In this document: piece after piece, positions 57,401 to 64,000 of the stretch
Numbering within the stretch: position 1 is the first letter of the stretch
How the letters are laid out: the number at the start of each line of letters is the position of its first letter
From: Aphelocoma coerulescens
Taxonomy: Eukaryota; Chordata; Aves; Passeriformes; Corvidae
Direction of reading: 5' to 3'
Assembly (NCBI RefSeq): GCF_041296385.1
Contig: NC_091014.1
Coordinates: forward strand, 20,807,578 to 20,871,577
DNA: 64,000 nt
Notes under the pieces: model-generated
What the model was told of the DNA's origin: nothing
What the model saw: only the letters and a program-made list of their open reading frames with translations
Database searches by the model: none
Program-made: the position numbers and the translations under genes

Positions 57401-60400
57401 AAATTTCGTATACAGATAATTCTCGTTGGAGATCCAAAGCAGTTAGGGCCAGCAATAAAATCGAAACTTGCGCAGACTTTTGGATTAAGTATGTCCTTGC
57501 TAGAAAGACTGTCATCAAGAGAGCTGTATCAGAGAGATGAGGATGCTTTTGGTTCCTGTGGAGCATATAATCCTTTATTGGTGAGTTAAACTTTCCATTA
57601 GCCCTTTTCAGCTCAGTCAAAAAAGGAGAAGTTGTGGTTACTTACCATGATTTTGCTCCCTGATGCTTAGTGACAAGTCTACCTTGAGCATTAGTTTTCT
57701 AGAAAAGCTTGATTCGTTTGCATATGTAGTCTGAACAGTAAAGATGCTGAGCCCTCCAGCATGTTAAAAACTTTTCCTTGAAGGGGTCCTCTGTTGTTAA
57801 GCAGTATAAGTCAAATATGGTGCACAATAGTTTCAAATTCCCTTTCATCTTCATTGTCCACATTTACCATACCATCATAACTTAATTTTTCAAGATGAAA
57901 AAGTGCAATTTCTGCTTTTAATGTGAAAAGACAAGCAGAATCTCTTCTTTGATGATTAATTTTGCAAACATCATGTTTCACAAAGGGAAGAAGAGAAACT
58001 GTTCTTATTTCTTGATCATCTCTTCCTTTGAAGGATAGCTTCCCCAGACTCTTGTATGGGCAAGTAGCTAAAGTCCACATTAAGTGGCAGAGGTAGCATA
58101 GTATTTAAACATGTACAGATGTTTGAGCTGCTTTCGATTACTGTCTGAATCTGAAAAATAGGGCTGATGTTAAGCTTCCTAAGATGCCTTCCTGTTCTCA
58201 TGGTAACATATTTCGAAGAATTAAACTGAGAGCAAAGGATTATTAGATGACCATGGAAGTAGAGAAGGGAGGAAATCTGATTGCAGATTTAGGGGTGAAA
58301 GTGAGGGTATTTGACCCTCCTCAAACCTGTTACCACAAACTTTGGTTGTTGTGTTTCATATGCAGTGCTTAAGGAGATTTGGCATAGTGAGAGAGCAGGA
58401 AGTGTGAGGGCTTTAAGGATGCGTTTCAACTGGAATATCCTACATTATCCTTTCTATAGGACTGGGGTTTTTTTAGCTGGTTATTACTGTCTGGAATGCT
58501 TCCTTAAGACTGTTCTTTCATTTAAAGACAAATAGTTTCAGATGTCTTAAGGCCAGCTTCTATCAGCTGTTCTGATGCTCCCTTTTTGCTTGTCAGTACT
58601 TCCTCAGAAGAACACATTACATCCATGAAAACTCCATGGATATAATCTGACTCTTAAAAAAAGATAATATGTCTGTAGATCAAATGTTTTAAGAAACTGG
58701 AGAACGACCAATTCATCTATCATGTACATTCAATTCTCTTGGTTTCCCCTTTGGAGGGGAAGGAGATGGTCCTTCAAAACACTGCTTTGATGTACTTTTT
58801 ACTTACAGAAGACCACACCTGCAGTTTTTGCCTTGAATGCAGTTCTTTGGCAGCTTTAGAAATGCTGAATGCTAGCAGATGGTAAGGTAGTAGGTGTGTT
58901 CTGAGAAGTCTGATGAATAATGACCTGTTTCAGTTACTGGTTTTGGGTTTTGTCTTTGCAGATCACTAAACTCACAAAGAACTACAGGTCGCATTCTGCA
59001 TTGCTTGCCTTGCCATCTAAATTGTTTTATCATAAGGAGCTAGAAGTTTGTGCAGATACTTCAGTAGTAACTTCTTTGTTGAATTGGGGAAAATTGCCCA
59101 GGAAGGGATTTCCATTAATTTTTCATGGAATAAAGGTATGTAAAATGTTCATACTGTGAATTGTATAGGCTTGCTAGCAGTTTGCTGATTTCTTTAGAGT
59201 AAATTCTAGAAAGGACATGAAAAAGATTAAACTGTCTCTCACAAGTAATGTGACTTCCTAACCGTCTGGTTTTAGAAACAACTACTGAAGTCAAATGTTT
59301 GCTAAGAACTTGAGCAGCTGCCTCTTGAGGTGCATTGTGGAGACATTTTCATACAAGTTTAAATTCATAGCAGATGACCAGGATGGAGTTACCATCAGCT
59401 GCTTTAGATTGGTTTTGATGGGAGTTTGCTACGTTAAGATGGATACAAGCCTCTAAAACTGAAGGGATCATGAGGGTTTAACTTGGCAGAGGAAAAAATA
59501 GTACCTTGGAAAGTAAGGTTTCTTTAGTCTTCCAAGAAGTTAGTAAGAAGTGGTAATACCTGCTGCTTGGAAAAGCTTGGTTTTGAACTCTTCCACCTTG
59601 CACAAAAGCAAGATACCAGCTTGTTAACACATGTTATTCTGAGTTGAGATATAACTCCTTTGTTGCATACTTATAATAATGTTGTCATATCAATTACATT
59701 TATAAATGTATAAAAAATATATATAAATTGTGAGGTGATACTTGGTCATTAGAAAAGGTGTATAGAGAGGAAAAGAAATTATATATAACATTCCATCACT
59801 TTTTTTGCATTCAGGAGGTGTAAGAATAATCTATTAATAAATAAATAGTCATTTCTGCACCTGATCTCCATCATGTCATTTCCTTTCCCCTAACACAGGG
59901 CAGTGAAGCACGTGAAGGTTGCAGTCCTTCATGGTTTAATCCAACTGAAGCAGTTCAAGTAATGCAGTACTGCTGCCAACTGGCTAAAAGTGAAGCCTCT
60001 GCAGTATCAGTGACAGATATTGGAGTGATTGCACCATATCGTAAACAGGTATAATGTTTAACAGGTCTGATGTCTTAAGAGCTTCAAAAGTGCTGTATTT
60101 CATCTCATGTATTTATATGGTGGCTGTGGTTTGTTAAAGCAGGAGGGCATATGTCAAAATTTCACTGTTGTGTGAAATTGTGATGTTACACGGTGTATTA
60201 TCAGTCATTAACGATGCTGCCATTGAAATCTAAACCTAGAGAAAGACAGCAATAGTGGCGTTCTACTGGTTTTTTAGTTTTAAAAATCAAGCAATTAAGG
60301 AGACCAATTTGGAAATAGAAGCAGATTTTTCAGTTGCTGGAACTAAAGAGTGCAAGTCAAGAATTTATTACCCAACAGCTGGAACAGCAATCTGATTCTG

Positions 60401-63400
60401 TCGCTGTCTGCACTGAAGAGTGGAACAAAAGGGAATTATTGTGAAGTAGGTGGCATGACACTTTGTTGTGGCTTTGAGGAGACTAGAGGAAACAATTACT
60501 GTGACTTCTTAGCTGTCCTATAGTCAGACTTGAAGTTTGTACTGCTATTGAAACCTCTAGAGAATGCTGAACATTAACTTGAAACGCTGTGCTTTATTTT
60601 TAAATGTATTTGTATCCAGGTGTGTTAAATATGTGATGTTTACTTTCATTTTAAAAATAAACTTAATCCCCTTCCTGTTGCAGAGAAGGTTTTGGACAGT
60701 GCACATAATTTTTTTTGGTATTCATGTCTCAGCATTCGTAACCTTGCACATGTGGCTTGGGGGAAACACTGGGAGGTGTGTAGAAAAGACCAAGGCCTTG
60801 TGAAGAAATCTCACCTGCAAATTAAAGCTTTGCTTGTACTGATCCAACTGGTCAGGTGCATGTACCTGCCTGTGTTTGCAGTCATTTGTTTTTTTCAAAT
60901 ATGTATTCATAGAATTGATGTGACTGAATTTCTTATACTCCCTAAATGATGATTTCACATGATTTAATGTGTCCTTCATCTGCCTATCTTCATATGCCCT
61001 ACAAGGCATGTGATAGTACAGTCCACATTAAGAAAGTCACTTTGTATTGCAGGAACACTGATTAGAAAGTAGTCTTTGACCATAATCTTCAGCTTAGTCA
61101 GGCATGATTTCTTCTTAAATCTTTTGGAGCACTTCAGTTATAATCTCTGAACAGCTTTTAGCAGATGGCAGTACAGCAATCCCACATGTACCAGGATCCC
61201 AGTGCCTGAAACTCCTTGTTCTCTTTCTCTTTTGGGAGGGTACTTAAGATCATATCTCACCTCTGCCTTTGACTCTGCATGATGCATCTGGCAAGCAAAG
61301 GTGGAATCTTTGTAGTTTTCTTGATGGGCTAAGGGAAGCTGCTTGCCCTGCCACATCTGTGGTATGCATGGTTTCAGATATGATGCGTACTGGAAAAAGA
61401 GGGTTTAAGGATCTAAGTTATTCTCTTTAAAATCTGGACTACTAAAAATCTCTTGCCTTCTGCCCAATTTATGGTAGAAGGTGAAAGAGTGCTCTCTAAG
61501 TTGTGTATTAACTGTGATACTTTCTTGTAGGAAAAGTTACTGTTTTATTCTAAAATCTTGCTGATGATTGATGGTTAAGCTCGGTGTAGTCATTCCTTTC
61601 AACATTGCCATGTTGAAGCGCATACATATATATGTGGTATGGTTCTGGTTTTAAAGCAGCCCACTCTCAAATGTAAAACTAAATTCAAACCCTTTATTTT
61701 TGCTTTGGGTTTTTTTTGTAGGTGGAAAAAATTAGATTTCTTCTCAGAAGTATTGATTTGGAAGACATAAAAGTTGGCACAGTAGAAGAGTTTCAAGGGC
61801 AGGAGTACATGGTTATCATCTTATCAACAGTATGTAAATTTACTGTGGTCCTTTTGAGAATTTTTACATGTGTAATTCTTTGTGTCTCCTTTTTGATACA
61901 GGCCTTTAAAAGAAAATTTAGAAGCCATATTTTTGTCAGTCTGTCACAGTATTTGAAAGCAGAGCTTATTAAGTGCATGCACGTAGAGTTATTTTGCTCT
62001 TTAAAATCTGGATTATTAAAAATCTGTTGCTTTCTGTTTAAAATATGGTATAGTAGTATTTCACATTTGTAGCTTGGAGGAAGAGTCTGGGGTTTTCTCA
62101 CTTGTGTTTTTTTTCCTGAAGGCAGTGGTACTGAGCTTACTTTCAGTGTTCCACATGATACCATAGCTTTTCAATCCACCATTGGATCTCTTAAAGTAGT
62201 TCTAGGTGTGTACTATGCTCTTATTTATAAGAACTCGTTATTTAGGTTATGAAAATTTTCTTTTTTCAAAGATAGGTTCAAATATAGATGAAATATGGGT
62301 GAAAATCTAATGAGTCATAGTTTTAGCACACTACTTGCTTTGGCTGTTTTTTCTATGCTAAGTCAAAGCACACTGATGAGGCTATTGAAGGAGGCATACT
62401 GAAAGACCCATTGTGAAATGTCATTCACCTGAGTGGATTGTTGCAGTAAGGAAATATATTAAAGTTACCCTGTGGTATGTTGTGTTCTTATTATTTTATT
62501 TCTAAAACTATCTATAATTAATTTTAGGTGCGATCTCAGAAAGTCCTAATTGATGATGAAAAACACTGTTTGGGCTTTCTCTGTAACCCAAAGAGATTTA
62601 ATGTGGCAATTACTAGAGCAAAAGCTTTGCTGATTGTCGTGGGAAATCCTCACGTTCTTGTGAAAGTAAGTTTTGGGTTCATATCTTTGAATTGCGTGTG
62701 TTATTTACCACAGCAGTTGAATGATTTTGTGGTTTAATCTGATGTGAGGGAGCATCAGAATTGCTAGGAATTTGTACATTGTGCTCAATCTGCATTTGGG
62801 AATATCTGAGCTCCATGGGTTCCCGTACGAATGGACAGTTCAGGCACACGTACAGTAGATTTCCAAGCACAAAGGAAGTGGTGCTCTGTGCATACAGACT
62901 CCTAGCTCCTTTTTGTTTCCAGCATGGAGGCTCTGACCTCCTCTAAAGTTCTCCAGCAGCCTGCAAGTCCAGTAAGCATGTTCCAGATAACCTCATGCAA
63001 TCAGATTCTTCACAAAATGTAATTGCTTCACTTTTTAAATGGAGGGTGGCAGAAGTGATTGTTCCCAATTGATGCAATGAGACTCCTTTTGAGCTCATGC
63101 ATGGTCCTTTCACAGGAATAAGTTGAGCTTGTCTTAATATCTCATTCTATTTTATTTATTTTATTATTTAGTCTTACTTCAGGAACAAGAAAGAAAACAG
63201 TGTTCCAGAAATGGTCTGAGTAAAAATTTAGTTCACCCATACCTAACATGTAATTACATGTAATTTAGAGCAGCTGTAGATACCTTCCTCACATGTTACA
63301 CCATGCTTGCACCATTTGTAGAGTTGTGTTTCTGGAAGAGGTCCTATTAAATCTCTTACATTCATGTGCCGTGTTAATTTGTTTGAAAATTCACTTCACA

Positions 63401-63533
63401 GTGCACCATGATTACAGTTATATATTAATCTTCTCTTGTAGGATCCCTGTTTTTGTGCACTGTTAGAATACAGTTTAATGAACAGAGTTTATATAGGTTG
63501 TGACCTCCCTGCAGAGCTGGAACACCTGCAGAA
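30418..63533 (+). CDS. MOV10L1: MOV10L1, germline piRNA-pathway RNA helicase (5' complete, 3' end outside window; 26 coding exons)
   Basis: Superfamily 1 (Upf1-like) RNA helicase that in mice binds piRNA precursors, resolves their structure for cleavage and associates with PIWI proteins in germ-cell cytoplasm; loss derepresses transposons and blocks spermatogenesis. The joined exons give about 1190 open residues (human 1211). Order: variable N terminus ([15 protein letters not shown]), a beta-rich N-terminal half (residues 27-538), the MOV10-type domain ([19 protein letters not shown], about 550), then the helicase core: motif I GPPGTGKT (about 775), Ia-like [11 protein letters not shown], motif [12 protein letters not shown] (about 891), motif [11 protein letters not shown] (about 920), NYRSH (about 977), GVIAPYRKQ (about 1070), motif [10 protein letters not shown], motif [11 protein letters not shown] (about 1140). 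All key ATPase residues are present. Exons 15 and 16 form a poorly conserved linker and exon 16 is tentative. The remaining C-terminal exon lies past 64000. Confidence 0.97.
30511..30547 (-). promoter_or_regulatory. two MYB-like sites just inside MOV10L1 intron 1
   Basis: CCGGTTG (30511-30517, reverse CAACCGG) and CCGTTA (30542-30547, reverse TAACGG) fit the MYB core YAACNG. They start 15 and 46 bases after exon 1. A-MYB is known to drive MOV10L1 and other piRNA-pathway genes in mouse and rooster testis; that these sites are used is inference. Six-base motifs arise often by chance. Confidence 0.35.
31854..31873. repeat. (AT)n microsatellite
   Basis: Ten AT units in MOV10L1 intron 1, shortly before the first CR1 body. 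Confidence 0.9.
31895..33560 (+). mobile_element. CR1 LINE, 5'-truncated and decayed, sense
   Basis: Translations of the plus strand show broken pieces of the CR1 polymerase in order: [17 protein letters not shown] near 31970, [19 protein letters not shown] near 32155-32215, then the catalytic segment FADDPKLGG at 32710-32736, and the usual 3' UTR-like end (TGGAACAGGCTGCCCAGGGA near 33399) finishing GATCCTTTTCAACCTGAAT near 33555. Stops and frame changes throughout mean it is dead. A part of the reverse transcriptase between about 32640 and 32700 looks deleted. Confidence 0.88.
33575..34262 (+). mobile_element. second CR1 LINE fragment, sense, in tandem with the first
   Basis: Starts within the ORF2 tail (GACAGCACCTGTGTAGAACG) and runs to a CR1 terminus (GGACTCCATGATCCTTATGG ... 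TATTCTGTGG). It repeats the same part of the element as 32890-33555 but with clear divergence, so it is a separate insertion rather than a recent duplication. Confidence 0.85.
34523..34707 (+). CDS. MOV10L1: MOV10L1 coding exon 2 (residues 27-88)
   Basis: CAG acceptor and GTAAGA donor. Encodes [19 protein letters not shown] and [14 protein letters not shown], strongly matching human MOV10L1. This segment resembles a small OB-like beta domain. Confidence 0.96.
37739..37895 (+). CDS. MOV10L1: MOV10L1 coding exon 3 (residues 89-140)
   Basis: 157 bases, TAG acceptor and GTGTGT donor. Encodes [21 protein letters not shown], the family's second small beta unit. Confidence 0.94.
38301..38413 (+). 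CDS. MOV10L1: MOV10L1 coding exon 4 (residues 141-178)
   Basis: 113 bases, TAG acceptor and GTAAAT donor. Encodes [15 protein letters not shown] and [11 protein letters not shown], aligned with the human CKGDWVEAEYRI and VKPLRYKRVDK. Confidence 0.95.
39206..39396 (+). CDS. MOV10L1: MOV10L1 coding exon 5 (residues 179-241)
   Basis: 191 bases, CAG acceptor and GTAACA donor. Contains [16 protein letters not shown] and [15 protein letters not shown], both hallmarks of the family. Confidence 0.96.
41484..41624 (+). CDS. MOV10L1: MOV10L1 coding exon 6 (residues 242-288)
   Basis: 141 bases, CAG acceptor and GTAAGC donor. Its first half is diverged; the second half ([17 protein letters not shown]) is conserved. 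Confidence 0.94.
42007..42163 (+). repeat. T-rich polypyrimidine/G tract in intron 6
   Basis: Runs of 8-14 T broken by C and G, most dense at 42101-42158. This lies on the transcribed-sense strand of MOV10L1. Confidence 0.85.
42516..42757 (+). CDS. MOV10L1: MOV10L1 coding exon 7 (residues 289-369)
   Basis: 242 bases, TAG acceptor and GTACAG donor. Starts [18 protein letters not shown] (conserved), then a polar, serine- and asparagine-rich stretch that is poorly conserved. Confidence 0.94.
42891..43086 (+). CDS. MOV10L1: MOV10L1 coding exon 8 (residues 370-434)
   Basis: 196 bases, CAG acceptor and GTAAGT donor. Begins with a charged variable region and ends [15 protein letters not shown], matching human VPPGGKTFIVVICD. 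Confidence 0.94.
43191..43793 (-). mobile_element. solo LTR of an endogenous retrovirus, copy 2 (sense on minus)
   Basis: Same family as 5719-6249 but in reverse. The plus strand begins TGTGCTTTAACCCCAGCTGG and ends CAAAACCAGTACA. Read on the minus strand it has the terminal TGTACTGGTTTTG, the ACACAGAGTCAAGG block, a TATA-like CATAAAGCTGGG near 43500 and a TTTAAACTGTCTTTATC region near the 3' end. About 603 bases, with no internal retroviral genes. It starts 104 bases past MOV10L1 exon 8. No exact target-site duplication remains. Confidence 0.85.
45590..45784 (+). CDS. MOV10L1: MOV10L1 coding exon 9 (residues 435-499)
   Basis: 195 bases, AAG acceptor (weaker than the others) and GTACTG donor. 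Encodes [20 protein letters not shown], clearly matching the human CKELLLLCFSDFLIGRYLE, which fixes the frame and the start. Confidence 0.93.
45905..45920. repeat. (AT)n microsatellite
   Basis: Eight AT units in MOV10L1 intron 9. Confidence 0.85.
46295..47790 (-). mobile_element. CR1 LINE, long 5'-truncated copy, antisense, decayed
   Basis: On the minus strand the order is: RT fragment [16 protein letters not shown] and [13 protein letters not shown] (about 47100-47230), then [12 protein letters not shown] (about 47050), [19 protein letters not shown] (about 46800-46850), [15 protein letters not shown] near 46630, and a CR1 3' end near 46295. The catalytic FADD is replaced by SAND, so it cannot be active. 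The boundary at the 47790 side is approximate. Confidence 0.85.
47875..47989 (+). CDS. MOV10L1: MOV10L1 coding exon 10 (residues 500-538)
   Basis: 115 bases, TAG acceptor and GTATGT donor. Encodes [13 protein letters not shown] and [12 protein letters not shown]. The acceptor is about 85 bases from the end of an antisense CR1 element. Confidence 0.95.
49427..49604 (+). CDS. MOV10L1: MOV10L1 coding exon 11 (residues 539-597)
   Basis: 178 bases, CAG acceptor and GTAGAA donor. Encodes [19 protein letters not shown] and [14 protein letters not shown], the segment most typical of MOV10-family proteins. Confidence 0.97.
50214..50284 (+). CDS. MOV10L1: MOV10L1 coding exon 12 (residues 598-621)
   Basis: 71 bases, TAG acceptor and GTAAGC donor. 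Encodes GDKVILKSQ and EYIAYVSE, part of the beta-barrel (1B) unit before the helicase core. Confidence 0.95.
50662..50753 (+). CDS. MOV10L1: MOV10L1 coding exon 13 (residues 622-651)
   Basis: 92 bases, CAG acceptor and GTGTTT donor. Encodes [17 protein letters not shown] and [11 protein letters not shown], well conserved. Confidence 0.95.
51452..51510 (+). CDS. MOV10L1: MOV10L1 coding exon 14 (residues 652-671)
   Basis: A small 59-base exon, CAG acceptor and GTACAC donor. Encodes [18 protein letters not shown], aligned with human TSRRCHFALEHVIHLGVK. Confidence 0.94.
52063..52173 (+). CDS. MOV10L1: MOV10L1 coding exon 15 (residues 672-708), diverged linker
   Basis: 111 bases, AAG acceptor and GTAAGG donor, phase 1 at both ends. 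[13 protein letters not shown] matches human VLFPEEIILQSPQ; the rest is polar and diverged. A second donor five bases later (GTATCT) would break the downstream phase. Confidence 0.85.
53279..53350 (+). CDS. MOV10L1: MOV10L1 candidate exon 16 (residues 709-732), tentative
   Basis: Good acceptor (CTGTTTTCAG) and a GTAACT donor, 72 bases, phase 1 at both ends, so it can be included or skipped without breaking the frame. It encodes a lysine-rich stretch ([10 protein letters not shown]) that loosely resembles the human linker STSKKNRKTMTDQ. Using the earlier GTATGA donor at 53310 would put a stop in exon 17. Confidence 0.5.
53538..53675 (-). mobile_element. CR1 LINE 3' tail fragment, antisense
   Basis: The plus strand reads CACAGAATCCTAGAATGGTT, then TTGGGTTGGAAAGGACCTTA, then GATCACCTAGTTCCAACCCT, the classic reverse complement of a bird CR1 terminus. 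It is less diverged than the copy at 3605. It lies in MOV10L1 intron 16. Confidence 0.93.
54435..54613 (+). CDS. MOV10L1: MOV10L1 coding exon 17 (residues 733-792), Walker A
   Basis: 179 bases, TAG acceptor and GTAGTG donor. Encodes [19 protein letters not shown] (Q-motif region) and the phosphate-binding loop [11 protein letters not shown]. The open frame continues about 23 codons past the donor by chance. Confidence 0.97.
55123..55269 (+). CDS. MOV10L1: MOV10L1 coding exon 18 (residues 793-841)
   Basis: 147 bases, TAG acceptor and GTAAGT donor, phase 0. Encodes [18 protein letters not shown] (motif Ia region). Confidence 0.96.
55640..55782. repeat. compound TACA / TATA / TGTG microsatellite
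   Basis: Begins (CATA)n, then alternates TATATATTTATACATATG-like units with GTGTGTGTATATATA, ending near ATACATATATG. Long alternating purine-pyrimidine DNA in MOV10L1 intron 18, open by chance in frames on both strands. Confidence 0.9.
56004..56125 (+). CDS. MOV10L1: MOV10L1 coding exon 19 (residues 842-881)
   Basis: 122 bases, CAG acceptor and GTACAG donor. Encodes [11 protein letters not shown] and [15 protein letters not shown], conserved in the family. Confidence 0.96.
56920..57019 (+). CDS. MOV10L1: MOV10L1 coding exon 20 (residues 882-915), Walker B
   Basis: 100 bases, CAG acceptor and GTAGTT donor. Encodes [19 protein letters not shown], the DEAG motif II that holds magnesium and activates water for ATP hydrolysis. 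Confidence 0.97.
57416..57580 (+). CDS. MOV10L1: MOV10L1 coding exon 21 (residues 916-970), motif III
   Basis: 165 bases, CAG acceptor and GTGAGT donor. Encodes [16 protein letters not shown] and [11 protein letters not shown]. The lysine in GDPKQ replaces the methionine I recall in the human protein. Confidence 0.97.
58962..59135 (+). CDS. MOV10L1: MOV10L1 coding exon 22 (residues 971-1028)
   Basis: 174 bases, CAG acceptor and GTATGT donor. Encodes KLTKNYRSH (motif IV region), [16 protein letters not shown] and [13 protein letters not shown]. Confidence 0.97.
59899..60048 (+). CDS. MOV10L1: MOV10L1 coding exon 23 (residues 1029-1078)
   Basis: 150 bases, CAG acceptor and GTATAA donor. Encodes [19 protein letters not shown] and [10 protein letters not shown]. 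Confidence 0.96.
61416..61475 (+). repeat. direct repeat copy A flanking MOV10L1 exon 24
   Basis: Contains CTCTTTAAAATCTGGACTAC and AAAAATCTCTTGCCTTCTG, then ATTTATGGTA. A diverged second copy lies at about 61986-62050 on the other side of exon 24. Confidence 0.7.
61722..61829 (+). CDS. MOV10L1: MOV10L1 coding exon 24 (residues 1079-1114), motif V
   Basis: 108 bases, TAG acceptor and GTATGT donor. Encodes [19 protein letters not shown] and the motif V segment [16 protein letters not shown]. Diverged copies of a 60-base repeat lie on both sides in the flanking introns. Confidence 0.97.
61986..62050 (+). repeat. direct repeat copy B flanking MOV10L1 exon 24
   Basis: Contains CTCTTTAAAATCTGGATTAT and AAAAATCTGTTGCTTTCTG, then AAATATGGTA. 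Same strand as copy A, with only a few differences in the best 40 bases. Confidence 0.7.
62528..62665 (+). CDS. MOV10L1: MOV10L1 coding exon 25 (residues 1115-1160), motif VI
   Basis: 138 bases, TAG acceptor and GTAAGT donor. Encodes [19 protein letters not shown], which includes the arginine finger of motif VI, then [10 protein letters not shown]. Confidence 0.97.
63442..63533 (+). CDS. MOV10L1: MOV10L1 coding exon 26 (residues 1161-1190, phase 2 out; gene continues past the window)
   Basis: 92 bases, TAG acceptor and GTAAGT donor. Encodes [14 protein letters not shown] and [13 protein letters not shown]. Human MOV10L1 has about 27 more residues after this point, so one last coding exon is expected beyond 64000. 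Confidence 0.95.
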
Positions 63534-64000
63534 GTAAGTGTCTAGTCTTCACTTTTACCTTGCTAGATACCGCTCCATTTACAGTATTTTTAGAGCTAGT
63601 GTCATTTGAAAGATTGATCAATACAACGACCTGTGATATCATAGTAGCATTGGATTTTGCATTCCTAAGTAAATATTATGTAAACATAATGACATGTAAT
63701 GTAACTCTGCTTTCTCCCATCCCATAAGAGAGTCTGAGTATTAATTATTAAATATGAGCTGTTGCTGACTTTGGTATCTTATGTATCCCCAAATGATGAT
63801 GGCATATTTGATGATCATAAGGTGGAGGAGTGTACAGCAGAAATGGTTAAGGTGATTTCACTGTAGTTAAAAACGAAGTGCTTGGAATTTGATTTAAGTA
63901 TGTCCCTTCTGATAACATATAATAAATACAGTGTTAAATGGGTATTATACACCAGATTATACTACTGGGTTTTTTTAATCAAAAAATCATGTTGTTTATG
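63534..64000 (+). other. start of the last MOV10L1 intron
   Basis: Follows the GTAAGT donor of exon 26. No acceptor that leads to a plausible C-terminal exon is seen before the window ends. Confidence 0.6.

Larger units (their letters stand above)
30497..63441 (+). other. MOV10L1 introns, contents
   Basis: 25 introns, from 133 bases (42758-42890) to about 4 kb (intron 1, 30497-34522). Intron 1 holds two CR1 bodies; intron 6 a T-rich tract; intron 8 a solo LTR; intron 9 a long antisense CR1; intron 16 a CR1 tail; intron 18 a TA/CA microsatellite; introns 23 and 24 a diverged direct repeat. Elsewhere I see only AT-rich DNA without recognised genes. Confidence 0.6.

Overview
The window is nuclear DNA from a bird, most likely a neoavian rather than a chicken relative. 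It has intron-rich vertebrate genes, CR1 retrotransposon fragments in both orientations, and two solo copies of a long terminal repeat (LTR) family that I recall as common in neoavian genomes. The species call rests on memory of repeat families and was not checked by any search. No operon, CRISPR array, plasmid or prokaryotic feature is present.

Two protein-coding genes are clear, and they stand head to head. On the minus strand, 11080-25669 holds the complete coding sequence of MLC1, an astrocyte multi-pass membrane protein: 11 coding exons, 379 residues, every intron in phase 0. On the plus strand, MOV10L1 starts at 30418 and runs off the right edge. MOV10L1 is the germline RNA helicase that feeds piRNA production. 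I trace 26 coding exons (about 1190 residues) with a reading frame that stays open across every junction. The C-terminal exon lies beyond 64000. The same order and opposed orientation is what I know for human chromosome 22q13.33.

Layout: 1 to about 10600 is gene-poor sequence downstream of MLC1, with a short CR1 tail, a solo LTR (5719-6249) and A-rich tracts. MLC1 fills about 10.6-25.7 kb. The span from 25.7 to 30 kb separates the two start codons. A GC- and CpG-rich island at about 30.0-30.57 kb covers the MOV10L1 first exon and probable promoter. MOV10L1 introns hold most of the remaining repeats: two sense CR1 bodies in intron 1, a T-rich tract in intron 6, an antisense LTR in intron 8, a 1.5 kb antisense CR1 with a decayed reverse transcriptase in intron 9, and an antisense CR1 tail in intron 16.

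The two genes do not act in one pathway: MLC1 works in glial junctions and volume/ion homeostasis, MOV10L1 in transposon silencing in the germ line. I found no previously undescribed system. The most useful leads are MYB-like sites just inside MOV10L1 intron 1, a fast-diverging pair of symmetric exons just before the helicase core, and a diverged direct repeat flanking a helicase exon.
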